NCBI GenBank assembly: GCA_021841865.1
Contig: JAKCDM010000025.1
Location: 1 to 34,824, forward strand
DNA: 34,824 nucleotides
From: Pseudomonadota bacterium
Lineage (GTDB): Bacteria > Pseudomonadota > Gammaproteobacteria > Burkholderiales > Burkholderiaceae_C
Direction of reading: 5' to 3'
This document shows positions 1 through 8,788 of the stretch, one piece after another. The notes beneath the pieces were generated by a model, which did not search any database, was not told the origin of the DNA, and saw only the letters and a list, made by a program, of their open reading frames with translations. Positions within the stretch are counted from its first letter, which is position 1, and every line of letters begins with the position of its first letter. The position numbers and the translations under genes are program-made.

Positions 1-802
1 GCTTGTCCAGCAGCGCATCGAGGTGCTGCGGCACGCAATCGCGCACCGTCACGTCGCCGCGCGTGGCCGCCGCCGCGCACAGGAAGGTTCCGGCCTCGAT
101 GCGGTCGGCGACGATGCGGTGGCGCGCGCCGCGCAACTCGGACACGCCGCGGATTCGCAGCCTCGAACTGCCGGCGCCTTCGATGTCGGCGCCCATGCTG
201 CGCAGCATCGTGGCCAGGTCGACCACCTCGGGCTCCTGCGCGGCGTTCTCGATTACCGTCTCGCCGTCGGCCAGGCAGGCCGCCATCATCAGGTTCTCGG
301 TCCCGGTGACGGTGATCATGTCGGTGCTGATGCGGGCCGCGCGCAGGCGGCCGCCCGGCACGCTGGCGACGATGTAGCCGTGCTCGACATCGACCTGCGC
401 CCCCAGTTGGCGCAGCCCGCGGATATGCTGGTCGACCGGACGCGCGCCGATCGCGCATCCGCCGGGCAGGCTGACCCGCGCATGGCCGAAGCGCGCCAGC
501 AGCGGCCCCAGCACCAGCACCGAGGCGCGCATGGTCTTGACTCGCTCGTACGGCGCCTCGCAGGCCGTGATGCGATCGGCCTGCAGGTGCAGGCGCGAGC
601 CGTCGCGCTCGACGCGCGCGCCCATCGAAGCGAGCAGTTCGCCGAGGGTGTGCACGTCCATCAGGCGCGGCGCCTGCTCGAGCTCCACCGGCTGCGCGCT
701 CAGCAGGCTGGCCGCCATCAACGGCAGCGCGGCGTTCTTGGCTCCGCTGGCTCCGACCTCGCCATGCAGGGCCTGCCCGCCTTCTATGCGCAGTTTGTCC
801 AT
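1..802 (-). CDS. murA: UDP-N-acetylglucosamine 1-carboxyvinyltransferase MurA (3' end off window)
   Basis: MurA transfers enolpyruvate from phosphoenolpyruvate to UDP-GlcNAc, the first committed step of peptidoglycan synthesis, in the cytoplasm. The reading frame is open to the left edge and gives the first 267 or so residues of a protein usually near 420. It starts MDKLRIEGG and continues into [15 protein letters not shown], the typical N-terminus. The catalytic loop [12 protein letters not shown] carries the PEP-reactive cysteine at about residue 116 (Cys115 in E. coli), so the fosfomycin-sensitive form is expected. The start was chosen because MDKL is the usual N-terminus in this group. 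It lies 194 bases downstream of ibaG on the same strand, the common order in beta- and gammaproteobacteria. The C-terminal part cannot be judged here. Confidence 0.97.
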   Translation of the reverse strand, partial: MDKLRIEGGQALHGEVGASGAKNAALPLMAASLLSAQPVELEQAPRLMDVHTLGELLASMGARVERDGSRLHLQADRITACEAPYERVKTMRASVLVLGPLLARFGHARVSLPGGCAIGARPVDQHIRGLRQLGAQVDVEHGYIVASVPGGRLRAARISTDMITVTGTENLMMAACLADGETVIENAAQEPEVVDLATMLRSMGADIEGAGSSRLRIRGVSELRGARHRIVADRIEAGTFLCAAAATRGDVTVRDCVPQHLDALLDK

Positions 803-996
803 GGTGGCGCTTGGTTCGATCCGGGAAAGCATGCAAACAAATGGCCGCGCGGCTGGCGAGCGCCATCGGGCCTTGGACTCCGGGGCTGCGCCGTCACGAC
901 ACGGTCGGGAAAGCCGCAGCCGGCCTTCGGGCCCGGGCAGGGCCGGGCGAACCCGTCATTCTACCGGGGGCCCGAGGCGGGCGCTGCCGCGCGGAC

Positions 997-1239
997 TCAC
1001 TGCGGCAGCGGCTCGCCGGGCGCCACGGTGCGCATCGACAGCGCGTGCACCTGCTCGCGCATTCGATCGCCAAGCACGTCGTACACCAGGCGATGCCGCG
1101 CCAGGCGGCCGAGCCCGGCGAAGCGCGGGCTGACGATGGTGGCGAAGAAGTGCTGGCCATCGCCCTGCACCTCCAGATGGGTGCATTCCAGGCCGGCTGC
1201 GATCAGGTCGTGCAGTTGTTCGGGGGTGGGCAGGGACAT
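997..1239 (-). CDS. ibaG: BolA-family protein (IbaG/YrbA type)
   Basis: This 80-residue protein has the compact BolA fold signature: SPRFAGLGRLARHRLVYDVLG followed by the HALSMRTVAPGE tail typical of the IbaG/YrbA branch. Family members bind [2Fe-2S] clusters together with monothiol glutaredoxins and are linked to iron handling and acid or envelope stress; that is family knowledge. The start has a good Shine-Dalgarno (CTGGAG, five bases before ATG). The location between the mla cluster and murA matches the E. coli mlaB-ibaG-murA order, which supports the IbaG rather than the BolA1 assignment. It is probably cotranscribed with the genes on both sides. Confidence 0.94.
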   Translation of the reverse strand: MSLPTPEQLHDLIAAGLECTHLEVQGDGQHFFATIVSPRFAGLGRLARHRLVYDVLGDRMREQVHALSMRTVAPGEPLPQ

Positions 1240-1284
1240 GGGGGCTCCAGGAGCGGACGACGTTCGGGTGGGCGGGCCTCGCGC

Positions 1285-2036
1285 TCAGTTGCGCAGCTTG
1301 TAGCCGCGGCGCAGCCAGTTCCAGGCGAGGCCGGCGCAGACCAGGTTGCCCAGCAGCGCCGCACCCAGGCAAAGCCATGGCGAGACGTCGGAAACACCGA
1401 AAAAGCCGAAGCGCATCCCGTCGACCAGGTAGAAGAAGGGGTTGAGGTGCGACAGCGCCACCCAGAACGGAGGCAAGGTGGTGACCGAGTAGAACACGCC
1501 GGAAAGGAAGGTCGCCGGGACGATGATGAAATTCTGGAAGGCTGCCATCTGGTCGAATTTCTCCGCCCAGATGCCGGCCACCATTCCGAGCGAGCCCAGC
1601 ATGCCGGCACCGAGCACGGCGAACAGCAGCGACCACAGCGGGTCGTGCCAGGTCAGCGGCACGAACCAGGCCGTCACGAGCAGCAGGCCACCACCGACGA
1701 ACAGCCCGCGCAGCACCGAGGCCCCGACATAGCCCAGAACCAGCTGCCAGGGCTTGAGCGGCGACAGCAGCAGGAACACCAGGTTGCCGGTGATCTTGGA
1801 CTGGATCAACGACGACGAGCTGTTGGCGAAGGCGTTCTGCAGCACGCTCATCATCGCCAGCCCAGGGATCAGGAAACTGGTGTAGGGCACGCTGCCGTAC
1901 ACCTTCATGTGCCCGGCGATCGCATGGGAGAAGATCAGCAGGTACAGCAGGCTGGACACGACCGGCGCGGCCACCGTCTGCAGCCCCACTTTCCAGAAGC
2001 GCATCACCTCCTTGCCGAACAGGGTCCACAGCGCAT

Positions 2037-2040
<4 letters not shown>
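1285..2040 (-). CDS. ABC-2 type transporter permease
   Basis: A 251-residue integral membrane protein of the ABC-2 (YadH-like) permease family, with about six hydrophobic segments. Family features seen include FLIPGLAMMSVLQNAF in the first half and the FLSGVFYSVTTLPPFW segment near residue 180, typical of permeases exporting drugs, polysaccharides or lipids. Its ATG overlaps the stop of the ATPase gene by four bases (ATGA), so the two are translationally coupled and form one exporter. The substrate cannot be read from the sequence. Its constant association with mla, ibaG and murA in Burkholderiales suggests an envelope-related role, which is inference. The start at MNALWTLFGKEV is set by that overlap. 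Confidence 0.92.
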
Positions 2041-2971
<931 letters not shown>

Positions 2972-2975
<4 letters not shown>

Positions 2976-3325
2976 GATCGCTTCGCGCCCGGCTCGCCCG
3001 CCAGGTCCTCGGCCAGCGTGGTGTCCTCGGCAGAGGCATCGATCACGAAGGCCACGCCGTAGGCATGGGCCAGCGTGCGCAGGCGATCGGGCACGTGCAG
3101 CAGCTCGATGCCAGCCGGCCCGGCATGGCGGCGCAGCTCCATGAGCAGCGCCAGGCAGGCCGAATCGAAGCGATCCAGGCCCGCGGCATCGATTCGCCAC
3201 GGCGCGGCACGCCCGGCGACGGCGCGCAGCGCGTCGCGAACCACGTCGGGGGCCTGGGTCACGGTGACCTGCTCGGGCAACGTGAAGTCCACGCCGCGCG
3301 CGGGCGCGGCCGATGCCTGGTTCAT
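2972..3325 (-). CDS. mlaB: STAS-domain protein MlaB
   Basis: A 117-residue STAS-domain protein. MlaB binds the ATPase MlaF in the cytoplasm and is needed for stability and activity of the MlaFEDB phospholipid transporter. The sequence shows the STAS pattern: a hydrophobic strand, then the loop IDAAGLDRFDSACLALLMELRR with the DSA(C/S) turn that starts the helix contacting MlaF. STAS proteins are weakly conserved, so the assignment rests on fold pattern plus position directly after mlaC. The start is separated by one base from the mlaC stop and is preceded by GGAG. The ATG overlap at its end couples it to the ABC exporter ATPase. Confidence 0.88.
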
Positions 3326-3326
3326 C

Positions 3327-3965
3327 TCAATTCGCTCCGCCGCGAGCCTGCGCCAGCTGCTTGTTGCGATCCTGCAGGGTCTTGATCAGGCCGTCGATTC
3401 CCTTGCTGTTGATCTCCTGCGCGAACACCCCGCGGTAGTTGTCCACCAGCCAGATGCCCATCACGTTGACGTCGGAGATCTTCCAGTCCGAGCCCAGCTT
3501 GACCAGGCGGTAGTCGAGTTGCACCAGCTCGCCGTTGTCGAGCACGCGCGTGCGCACGATCACGCTGGTCGCGTCGGGGGCGGCGCGCAGCGGAAGGTAC
3601 TGCACCTGCTGGTTGTGAATGCGTCCGATGGCGCCGGAATAGGTGTGGATCAGCAGTTCGCGGAATTGCCGCTGCAGCTCCTCGCGCTGCTGGGGCGTGG
3701 CACGGCGCCAGTAGGGCCCCACGGCCGACGCCGTCATGCGCTGGAAGTCCAGGTACGGCAGGACCTTGGTCTGCACCAGCTGCTCGATCTTGCTCTGGTC
3801 GCCCGCCTTGAGGGAGGGGTCGGAGCGCACGGCGCTCATCACCGAGTCGGTCAGGTGCTCGACCACCTGGACCGGCGGCGCGAGCTCTTCGGCTTGCGCG
3901 GCCGCGGGGGCCAGCGCACAGGCCAGGGACAGGCAAAGGAACAATCCTCGAATCTTGGCAAGCAT
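3327..3965 (-). CDS. mlaC: Periplasmic phospholipid-binding protein MlaC
   Basis: MlaC shuttles phospholipids across the periplasm between the outer-membrane MlaA complex and the inner-membrane MlaFEDB complex. The 212-residue protein begins with a Sec signal peptide (MLAKIRGLFLCLSLACALA, probable cleavage after AQA, residue 25). It then shows family features: KVLPYLDFQRMTASAVGPYWR, FRELLIHTYSGAI and DWKISDVNVMGIWLVDNYRGVF. Length and organisation are normal. A GGAG sits six bases before the ATG. It lies between mlaA and mlaB on one strand. Confidence 0.96.
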   Translation of the reverse strand: MLAKIRGLFLCLSLACALAPAAAQAEELAPPVQVVEHLTDSVMSAVRSDPSLKAGDQSKIEQLVQTKVLPYLDFQRMTASAVGPYWRRATPQQREELQRQFRELLIHTYSGAIGRIHNQQVQYLPLRAAPDATSVIVRTRVLDNGELVQLDYRLVKLGSDWKISDVNVMGIWLVDNYRGVFAQEINSKGIDGLIKTLQDRNKQLAQARGGAN

Positions 3966-4029
3966 GGTGTTCTCCGAAAGTCAGCCGGCGCGGTTCGCCG
4001 GTCATTGCGGGGTGCGGTGGCCGGCGAGG

Positions 4030-4923
4030 TCAGCGGGTCGCGCCGACGGCCGGCGGCGACGCCGCTGCCGGCGCGCTCGCCCCCGTTCCCATCCCCCCGG
4101 CATCGCCGTTGTCGGATCCGCCGTTGCCCAGCGGTCCGGCTCCCGCGCCGCCCTCGTCGCTGTCGTCGGCGGGCTCGAGGGCGAGCACGCCGGTGTGGCG
4201 CACCGCCCTCACCTCGGCGCGCCTGCGCTGCAGGTACGCGTCACGCGTGAAGATGTAGGGATCGATGGCGATCTGGTCGAGCAATTCGGTCGTGCTCAGC
4301 AGGTTCGCGCGGTGATTGACCACGTTCAGCGTGAACAGTCCGTAGCGCGTCCCCGAATCATGGAACAGGTACACGCTCGGCCCGTAGGTCGCACCGACCA
4401 CGGTGTCGACCGTGTCGAGCACATTGGAGGGGCCGAGCAGCGGCAGCACGATGTAGGGCCCGCCGCCGAGGCCCCAGCGCGCGAGCGTGAGCCCGAAGTC
4501 GTTGGGTTGCTTGTACAGGCCCAGCGGCGTGGCGATGTCGACCAGTCCGAGCACTCCGAACACGGTGTTGACGCTCACTCGCATGACGCCGTTGAAGCCC
4601 TGCGCCAGATGGCCTTGCAGGAAATCGTTGCCGGTGGACCAGACGTCGCCCAGGTTGCCGAAGAAATTGCTGACGCCCCGGCGCACCGGCTCCGGCGTGA
4701 CGTTGCGGTAGCCGGTGGCCACCGGCTTGAGCACGACCTTGTCGATGTTCTGGTTGATCGAGAACATCGCCCGGTTGTACGGCTGCAGAGGATCCTGCGG
4801 GTCGCGCGTTGCACAGCCGCCGAGCAGCAGCGCCATGCCCAGCAGCGAGCACACCGCTGCCCGCGGCAGGCGCGCGGCCGGGGATGTCTCACGCGACAAG
4901 CGTGCTTGCGGATGAAGAATCAA
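4030..4923 (-). CDS. mlaA: Outer-membrane lipoprotein MlaA (VacJ)
   Basis: MlaA sits in the outer membrane and removes phospholipids from the outer leaflet, passing them to MlaC. The 297-residue precursor has a lipobox LLGGC with the lipidated cysteine at about residue 37, followed by DPLQPYNRAMFSINQNID, a hallmark of the family. Further signatures are RRGVSNFFGNLGD and GGGPYIVLPLLGPSN. The last 50 or so residues are an unusual low-complexity tail rich in Gly, Ala and Asp/Ser that is not part of the conserved fold. In E. coli this gene is elsewhere in the genome; here it is inside the mla cluster between mlaD and mlaC, the usual arrangement in Burkholderiales. AGGAG lies nine bases before the chosen ATG. 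Confidence 0.96.
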   Translation of the reverse strand: MILHPQARLSRETSPAARLPRAAVCSLLGMALLLGGCATRDPQDPLQPYNRAMFSINQNIDKVVLKPVATGYRNVTPEPVRRGVSNFFGNLGDVWSTGNDFLQGHLAQGFNGVMRVSVNTVFGVLGLVDIATPLGLYKQPNDFGLTLARWGLGGGPYIVLPLLGPSNVLDTVDTVVGATYGPSVYLFHDSGTRYGLFTLNVVNHRANLLSTTELLDQIAIDPYIFTRDAYLQRRRAEVRAVRHTGVLALEPADDSDEGGAGAGPLGNGGSDNGDAGGMGTGASAPAAASPPAVGATR

Positions 4924-4960
4924 CGAAGGCTCCTGCCCGGAGGGCGAATGCGACCAGGGC

Positions 4961-5425
4961 TCACTGGCCGCCCCCGGCCGCCTTGTCGTATAGAAAACGG
5001 CCGATCAGATTTTCCAGCACGATCGCCGACTGGGTGTTTTGAATCACGTCCCCATTGCGAAGATTCTTTTCCGCGGCTCCGGCGGACAGCCCGACGTACT
5101 GGTCGCCGAGCAGACCCGAGGTCAGAATCTTCGCCGAGGTGTCGGTGGGAAAGCTGTAGCGCTTGTCCAGCGCCAGGATCACGTTGGCCTGGAAGGTCTG
5201 GTTGTCGAAACGTATGGCGGCCACGCGGCCGACGACCACGCCGGCGCTTTTCACCGGCGCGTCGGCCTTGAGCCCGCCGATGTTGTCGAAACGCGCGGTG
5301 ACCTCGTAACTGGGCGCGAAATTCAGGCTCAGCAGGTTGCCGGCCTTCAGCGCCAGGAACAGCAGCGCCACTGCGCCGATCAGCACGAACAGCCCGACCC
5401 AGACATCCGTTGTACGTTTTTCCAT
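4961..5425 (-). CDS. mlaD: MCE-domain phospholipid transport protein MlaD
   Basis: MlaD is the hexameric MCE-domain subunit on the periplasmic face of the inner-membrane Mla complex. This 154-residue protein has one N-terminal membrane helix (VWVGLFVLIGAVALLFLAL) and then a single MCE domain: FDNIGGLKADAPVKSAGV, the VGRV turn and the SGLLGDQYVGL segment of the central hydrophobic pore loop. The length is normal for the one-domain MlaD type. AAGGA lies eight bases before the ATG. Spacing to mlaE is 27 bases and to mlaA 37 bases, consistent with one operon. Confidence 0.97.
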   Translation of the reverse strand: MEKRTTDVWVGLFVLIGAVALLFLALKAGNLLSLNFAPSYEVTARFDNIGGLKADAPVKSAGVVVGRVAAIRFDNQTFQANVILALDKRYSFPTDTSAKILTSGLLGDQYVGLSAGAAEKNLRNGDVIQNTQSAIVLENLIGRFLYDKAAGGGQ

Positions 5426-5452
5426 GATGGTTTCCTTGCCCTGCCCTGTCGC

Positions 5453-6241
5453 TCAGGTGCTGAACATCAGAGCCGTGAGCATGAAATCCAGCCCGAGCAC
5501 GGCCAGCGACGCGACCACCACGGTGCGAGTCGTGGCGCGTGAAACCCCCTCGGGGGTCGGCTGCGCGCGCCAGCCCTGGTAGAGGGCGACGAAGGTCACC
5601 GCCACCCCGAACACGAGGCTCTTGAGCACGCCGTTGCCGACGTCCTTGAACACATCCACGCCGGCCTGCATCTGCCCCCAGAATTCGCCCGCGTCGACGC
5701 CGATCAGCAGCACGCCGACGACATAGCCGCCGAGCACGCCCACCGCGCTGAACACCGCGGCCAGCAAAGGCATCGCGATGATGCCCGCGGCGTAGCGCGG
5801 GGCCAGCACCCTGGCCAGCGGATCGACGGCCATCATTTCCATCGCGGACAGCTGCTCGCCGGCCTTCATCAGCCCGATCTCGGCGGTCAGCGAAGTGCCG
5901 GCGCGCCCGGCGAACAGCAGCGCGGTGACCACCGGACCGAGCTCGCGCACCAGCGACAGCGCGACCACCAGGCCCAGCGAGCTGGAGGCGCCGTAGCGCG
6001 ACAGCGTGTAGTAGCCCTGCAGGCCGAGCACGAATCCGACGAACAGGCCCGACACGGCGATGATCAGCAGCGAGTCGTTGCCCAGGAAATACACCTGCTG
6101 CGACACCAGCCGCGGGCGCCGAAGCGCGCCCGGCAGCAGCAGCGCCAGGCGCAGGAACAGGCGCAGCCCCCAGCCGAGGTCCCCGAGGATCCGGCGCGTG
6201 CCGGCGCCGATGCCGGCGAGCAGGTCGAGTACGCGCGTCAC
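5453..6241 (-). CDS. mlaE: Phospholipid transporter permease MlaE
   Basis: The 262-residue inner-membrane permease of the MlaFEDB complex. It has the MlaE family signatures [19 protein letters not shown] at the N-terminal interfacial helix, then [20 protein letters not shown] and the strongly conserved [18 protein letters not shown] and [18 protein letters not shown] segments that contact the ATPase. About five membrane helices are apparent. Its ATG overlaps the mlaF stop by four bases, so both are translationally coupled. No anomalies are seen. Confidence 0.97.
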   Translation of the reverse strand: MTRVLDLLAGIGAGTRRILGDLGWGLRLFLRLALLLPGALRRPRLVSQQVYFLGNDSLLIIAVSGLFVGFVLGLQGYYTLSRYGASSSLGLVVALSLVRELGPVVTALLFAGRAGTSLTAEIGLMKAGEQLSAMEMMAVDPLARVLAPRYAAGIIAMPLLAAVFSAVGVLGGYVVGVLLIGVDAGEFWGQMQAGVDVFKDVGNGVLKSLVFGVAVTFVALYQGWRAQPTPEGVSRATTRTVVVASLAVLGLDFMLTALMFST

Positions 6242-7068
6242 GGCCGGGCCCCTCGGGCCGACGCACCCAGGAAGTCGTCGCGCAGGTCCGGCGCGGGGTA
6301 GTGGAAGCGCACGGGACCGTCGGGCTCGCCTCGCACGAACTGGTGCACCAGGGGGTCGCTGCTGGCGCGCAGCTGCTGCGGGGTCCCCTGCGCCAGCAGG
6401 CGTCCGTTGCCCAGGATGAACACGCGATCGGCGATGGCGAAGGTTTCGTCCACGTCGTGGGACACGATGATGCTGGTCAGCCCCAGCGCGTCGTTGAGGG
6501 TGCGGATCAGGCGCGCGGAAATGCCCAGGGAAATCGGGTCCAGCCCGGCGAAGGGCTCGTCGTACATGACCAGCGCGGGATCGAGCGCGACGGCGCGCGC
6601 CATCGCCACGCGCCTGGCCATGCCCCCCGACAGCTGCGCGGGAAACAGGTCGCGCGCGCCGCGCAGGCCCACCGCATGCAGTTTCATCAGCACCAGGTCG
6701 CGAATCATCGACTCCGGCAGGCGGGTGTGCTCACGCAACGCGAACGCCACGTTGTCGAAAACCGTCTGGTCGGTGAACAGCGCGCCCATCTGGAACAGCA
6801 TGCCCATGCGCCTGCGCGCCGCATACAGCCGGGCGTGCGACATCGACGCGACCGACTCGCCGTCGAAGCGCACGTCGCCGGCGCTGGCGCGCAGCTGCCC
6901 GCCGATCAGGCGCAGCAGGGTCGTCTTGCCGCCCCCCGAGGCTCCCATCACGGCGACCAGCTCGCCCGGCATGACGCGCAGGCTGATATCGCCCAGCACG
7001 GCGCGCGTGTCGTAGGCGAAATCGACGTGTTCGAACTCGACCAGGGGTTGCAGGGAGGGTTCTGACAT
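6238..7068 (-). CDS. mlaF: Phospholipid transporter ATP-binding protein MlaF
   Basis: The 276-residue ATPase powering MlaFEDB. Walker A is [13 protein letters not shown], the signature is [14 protein letters not shown], and Walker B is [15 protein letters not shown]; the [14 protein letters not shown] segment holds the H-loop and is typical of MlaF. The start at MSEPSLQ was preferred over an ATG 22 codons upstream (7134) because the extra residues are Arg/Ala-rich and unlike the family. No strong Shine-Dalgarno precedes it. It is the first gene of the mla cluster; the 142-base gap before it contains a 7-bp hairpin (7110-7127), and I could not find a convincing promoter there. Confidence 0.95.
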   Translation of the reverse strand: MSEPSLQPLVEFEHVDFAYDTRAVLGDISLRVMPGELVAVMGASGGGKTTLLRLIGGQLRASAGDVRFDGESVASMSHARLYAARRRMGMLFQMGALFTDQTVFDNVAFALREHTRLPESMIRDLVLMKLHAVGLRGARDLFPAQLSGGMARRVAMARAVALDPALVMYDEPFAGLDPISLGISARLIRTLNDALGLTSIIVSHDVDETFAIADRVFILGNGRLLAQGTPQQLRASSDPLVHQFVRGEPDGPVRFHYPAPDLRDDFLGASARGARP

Positions 7069-7109
7069 GCAGCACGGGCAGCGTGGTCGCCGCGGGAACG
7101 CGCGGGGGG

Positions 7110-7127
7110 CGGCTCGACTGCGAGCCG
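7110..7127 (-). other. Small hairpin between the Crp/Fnr-type gene and mlaF
   Basis: A perfect inverted repeat CGGCTCG-ACTG-CGAGCCG (7-bp stem, 4-base loop) in the gap between the stop of the regulator gene and the mlaF start. There is no T-run after it on the minus strand, so it could be a weak terminator, an mRNA leader structure for mlaF, or chance in very GC-rich DNA. Confidence 0.3.
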
Positions 7128-7210
7128 CGCGCACCGGCGCAGGAACAGCTCATTCTAGAGGCGGCGCGGCGAGCCTGCCGCGCCTGGCCTGCGCGCGATC
7201 CGACCCGGGA

Positions 7211-7987
7211 TCAGGCCCAGCGGGTGTCGCCGGCCGGCGACGAAGCTGGCGGCAGCTCGATCATCGCCGCGCTCACGCCGTTGACGGCGAACTGGGCCGT
7301 CGGCGCCGCGTGTCCGATGAAGTCGCGCAGACCCTGCGCTGACGACAGTTCGATGCCGCCGTAACGCAGGCGCAGCAAGCCCCCCGATGCCAGACGCTGC
7401 AGCGCCTGGTTGACCCGCTGGCGCGACAGGCGGCAGATCTCGGCGAGCTCCTCCTGGGTGATGCGCAGGCTCTGGCCGACCGCCGGATGCAGCACCGGAT
7501 CGAACAAGCCCAGCAGGCTTTGCGCCACGCGTTCGTCGGCACCGTTCGGGCGCCCGGGCTGGGCATTGCGCATGCATTGACGCACGCGTTGCTCGAGGCG
7601 GGCCAGCAGCACGTGGTTGAAAGCCAGGCTGTGTTCGCGTAACCAGAAGTACGTATCCGCAGGCAGCAGGCCGACATGGCTCTTGCGCAGCGCAACCACG
7701 TCGTCGGGCCAGGGCTCGTGACCGGCGAGCGTGTCCTCGCCGACCCAGCCACCGGGCGCCACGGCATTCATGCCGGCCATCGGACGCTCGGCGTCGCGCA
7801 CCGCCAGCAGCAGGCCGCTGAACACTCCGACCCAGTTGCGAGTCGGCTCGCCGGCGCGGCACACGACGCTGCCCGCGTCGAGGGTGCGTACCTGCAGTTC
7901 CTGTCGAACGCGCTGCAGGGCGGTGTCGTCGAGCCCCGACATCCAAGGGCAGCACCTTGGCAAATTGAGAACGTCTTTGGGTTTCAT
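7211..7987 (-). CDS. Crp/Fnr-family transcriptional regulator
   Basis: A 258-residue regulator with an N-terminal cyclic-nucleotide-binding-type beta-roll (LDAGSVVCRAGEP, then GGWVGEDTL) and a C-terminal winged helix-turn-helix (ITQEELAEICRLSRQRVNQAL). It lacks the N-terminal cysteine cluster of oxygen-sensing FNR; only a CC pair near residue 12 and scattered cysteines are present. The recognition helix reads SRQRVNQ rather than the ExxSR of FNR or RExxGR of CRP, so its target site should differ from both. The effector is unknown. MKPKDVLN was chosen as start: an ATG 23 codons upstream (8056) would run through the promoter and FNR box. It lies upstream of mlaF on the same strand, but cotranscription is uncertain. 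Confidence 0.88.
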   Translation of the reverse strand: MKPKDVLNLPRCCPWMSGLDDTALQRVRQELQVRTLDAGSVVCRAGEPTRNWVGVFSGLLLAVRDAERPMAGMNAVAPGGWVGEDTLAGHEPWPDDVVALRKSHVGLLPADTYFWLREHSLAFNHVLLARLEQRVRQCMRNAQPGRPNGADERVAQSLLGLFDPVLHPAVGQSLRITQEELAEICRLSRQRVNQALQRLASGGLLRLRYGGIELSSAQGLRDFIGHAAPTAQFAVNGVSAAMIELPPASSPAGDTRWA

Positions 7988-8055
7988 CGGGCTTCTTGTG
8001 TCATTCTTGGACGAATATGCGACAAGAAGAGCCCCAAGTAGTGTTACGAAATGCA

Positions 8056-8069
8056 ATGATTCATATCAA
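8056..8069 (-). promoter_or_regulatory. FNR/ANR-type binding box upstream of the Crp/Fnr-family gene
   Basis: On the minus strand the sequence reads TTGAT-ATGA-ATCAT, which matches the FNR consensus TTGAT-N4-ATCAA at nine of ten defined bases. It is centred about 75 bases before the regulator's start codon. A possible -10 (CATATT, 8019-8014) lies downstream with no good -35, as expected for an activated promoter; this would put the box near -55. No plus-strand gene begins nearby, so the regulator gene is the likely target. Confidence 0.6.
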
Positions 8070-8220
8070 AACTTTCCAAACGACCATCTCTCAGCGCATT
8101 CCGGACGATTGTTGCGCTCCGCAATCAATCGACGCTGCAAGCTTGCGCCGACATTGCCAGCAACGGAAGCATCTGCGTCATCGAACCTGATGATTCCGTC
8201 GCGTGCGCCCCACAAAGCAA

Positions 8221-8257
8221 CAGGCGGCGCCGCCCGCTGCCGGGACGGCGCCGCCTG
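8221..8257 (-). terminator. Rho-independent terminator of the H-NS-type gene
   Basis: A perfect 12-bp stem (CAGGCGGCGCCG at 8221-8232 with CGGCGCCGCCTG at 8246-8257) and a 13-base loop lie 56 bases after the hns stop. On the minus strand the hairpin is followed by TTGCTTTGTG, a modest T-rich tract. Confidence 0.75.
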
Positions 8258-8313
8258 GAACCAGCTCGCAGCGCCCGCCTGCCCGACACGCGGGCAGCCA
8301 GGGCACTCGACGC

Positions 8314-8616
8314 TCAAGCGATCAGGAAATCTTCCTTGCGCTTGCCGGTGTTGACCTCGGCCTGCAGCCACTTGGGCATCTTGCCGCGGCCGGTCCAGGT
8401 CTCGCCGGTGCGCGGGTGGCGATACTTGGCCGCGACCGTCATGCCCTTGCTGCGCGAGCCGCGGCCGCCCGAACCGAGGTCGCTCGTGGTGATGCCGTAC
8501 TCCTGCATTTTGGCGCGAATATCGGCGACGACCGAGGCAATCTCCGCCCTGCGCTGGGATTCGGCCTGCTGCTTGAGCACTTCGATCTGCGACAACAATT
8601 CCTTATACGAGGACAT
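8314..8616 (-). CDS. H-NS family histone-like nucleoid-structuring protein
   Basis: A 100-residue H-NS-type nucleoid protein. The N-terminal half is a coiled-coil oligomerisation region (SYKELLSQIEVLKQQAESQRR); the C-terminal half is the DNA-binding domain with KYRHPRTGETWTGRGKMPKWL, including the TGRGK(M/T)P loop that inserts into the minor groove of AT-rich DNA. It is of the short betaproteobacterial type (BpH3/Bv3F-like). The start MSSYKELL is fixed by a near-perfect GGAGGTG five bases upstream; a longer frame adds residues unlike the family. It is expressed alone, with a terminator on each side. Such proteins silence horizontally acquired DNA and act globally; specific targets are not visible here. 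Confidence 0.95.
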   Translation of the reverse strand: MSSYKELLSQIEVLKQQAESQRRAEIASVVADIRAKMQEYGITTSDLGSGGRGSRSKGMTVAAKYRHPRTGETWTGRGKMPKWLQAEVNTGKRKEDFLIA

Positions 8617-8721
8617 CGGCACCTCCGGTGATTGGCACGGGGCCAGGGAATGGGGGAACGCCCGGCGCGACAGCGCATGACGTATGAATATGCGAATGGT
8701 AAGCCAAAACCGCCGCAAACA

Positions 8722-8748
8722 AAAAGGCCGCCAGCATGGCGGCCTTTT
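8722..8748 (-). terminator. Intrinsic terminator downstream of pntB
   Basis: A perfect 12-bp stem with a 3-base loop (AAAAGGCCGCCA / TGGCGGCCTTTT). On the minus strand it is followed by a T-rich tract (TTTTTGTTT), so it should stop transcription from pntB before the hns promoter. The plus-strand reading also has a TTTT run, so it could work in both directions. Confidence 0.85.
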
Positions 8749-8771
8749 AACGGGCATGCGAGCGGGAACCC

Positions 8772-8788
8772 GGCCCGCTGTGCGGGCC
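8772..8788 (-). terminator. Short hairpin directly after the pntB stop codon
   Basis: GGCCCGC-TGT-GCGGGCC, a perfect 7-bp stem with a 3-base loop starting right after the pntB TAA. It has no T-run of its own and lies 23 bases before the strong terminator at 8722-8748. It may protect the 3' end or add to termination. Confidence 0.4.

Larger units (their letters stand above)
7988..8313. other. Intergenic region between hns-like gene and Crp/Fnr-type regulator
   Basis: This 326-base gap has no credible coding sequence. It is noticeably AT-richer than the rest of the window in its left half (about 7990-8110), which holds the FNR-type box and the presumed promoter of the regulator gene. The right part holds the terminator hairpin of the H-NS-type gene at 8221-8257. 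Confidence 0.7.

Noticed and set aside
7996-8190. A 64-codon plus-strand frame in the AT-richer gap near the FNR box
   Set aside because: No Shine-Dalgarno, no recognisable sequence, and it covers the promoter region of the Crp/Fnr-type gene.
8066-8371. A 101-codon minus-strand frame spanning the hns terminator
   Set aside because: It overlaps the real hns 3' end in another frame and runs through a perfect terminator hairpin; no family resemblance.
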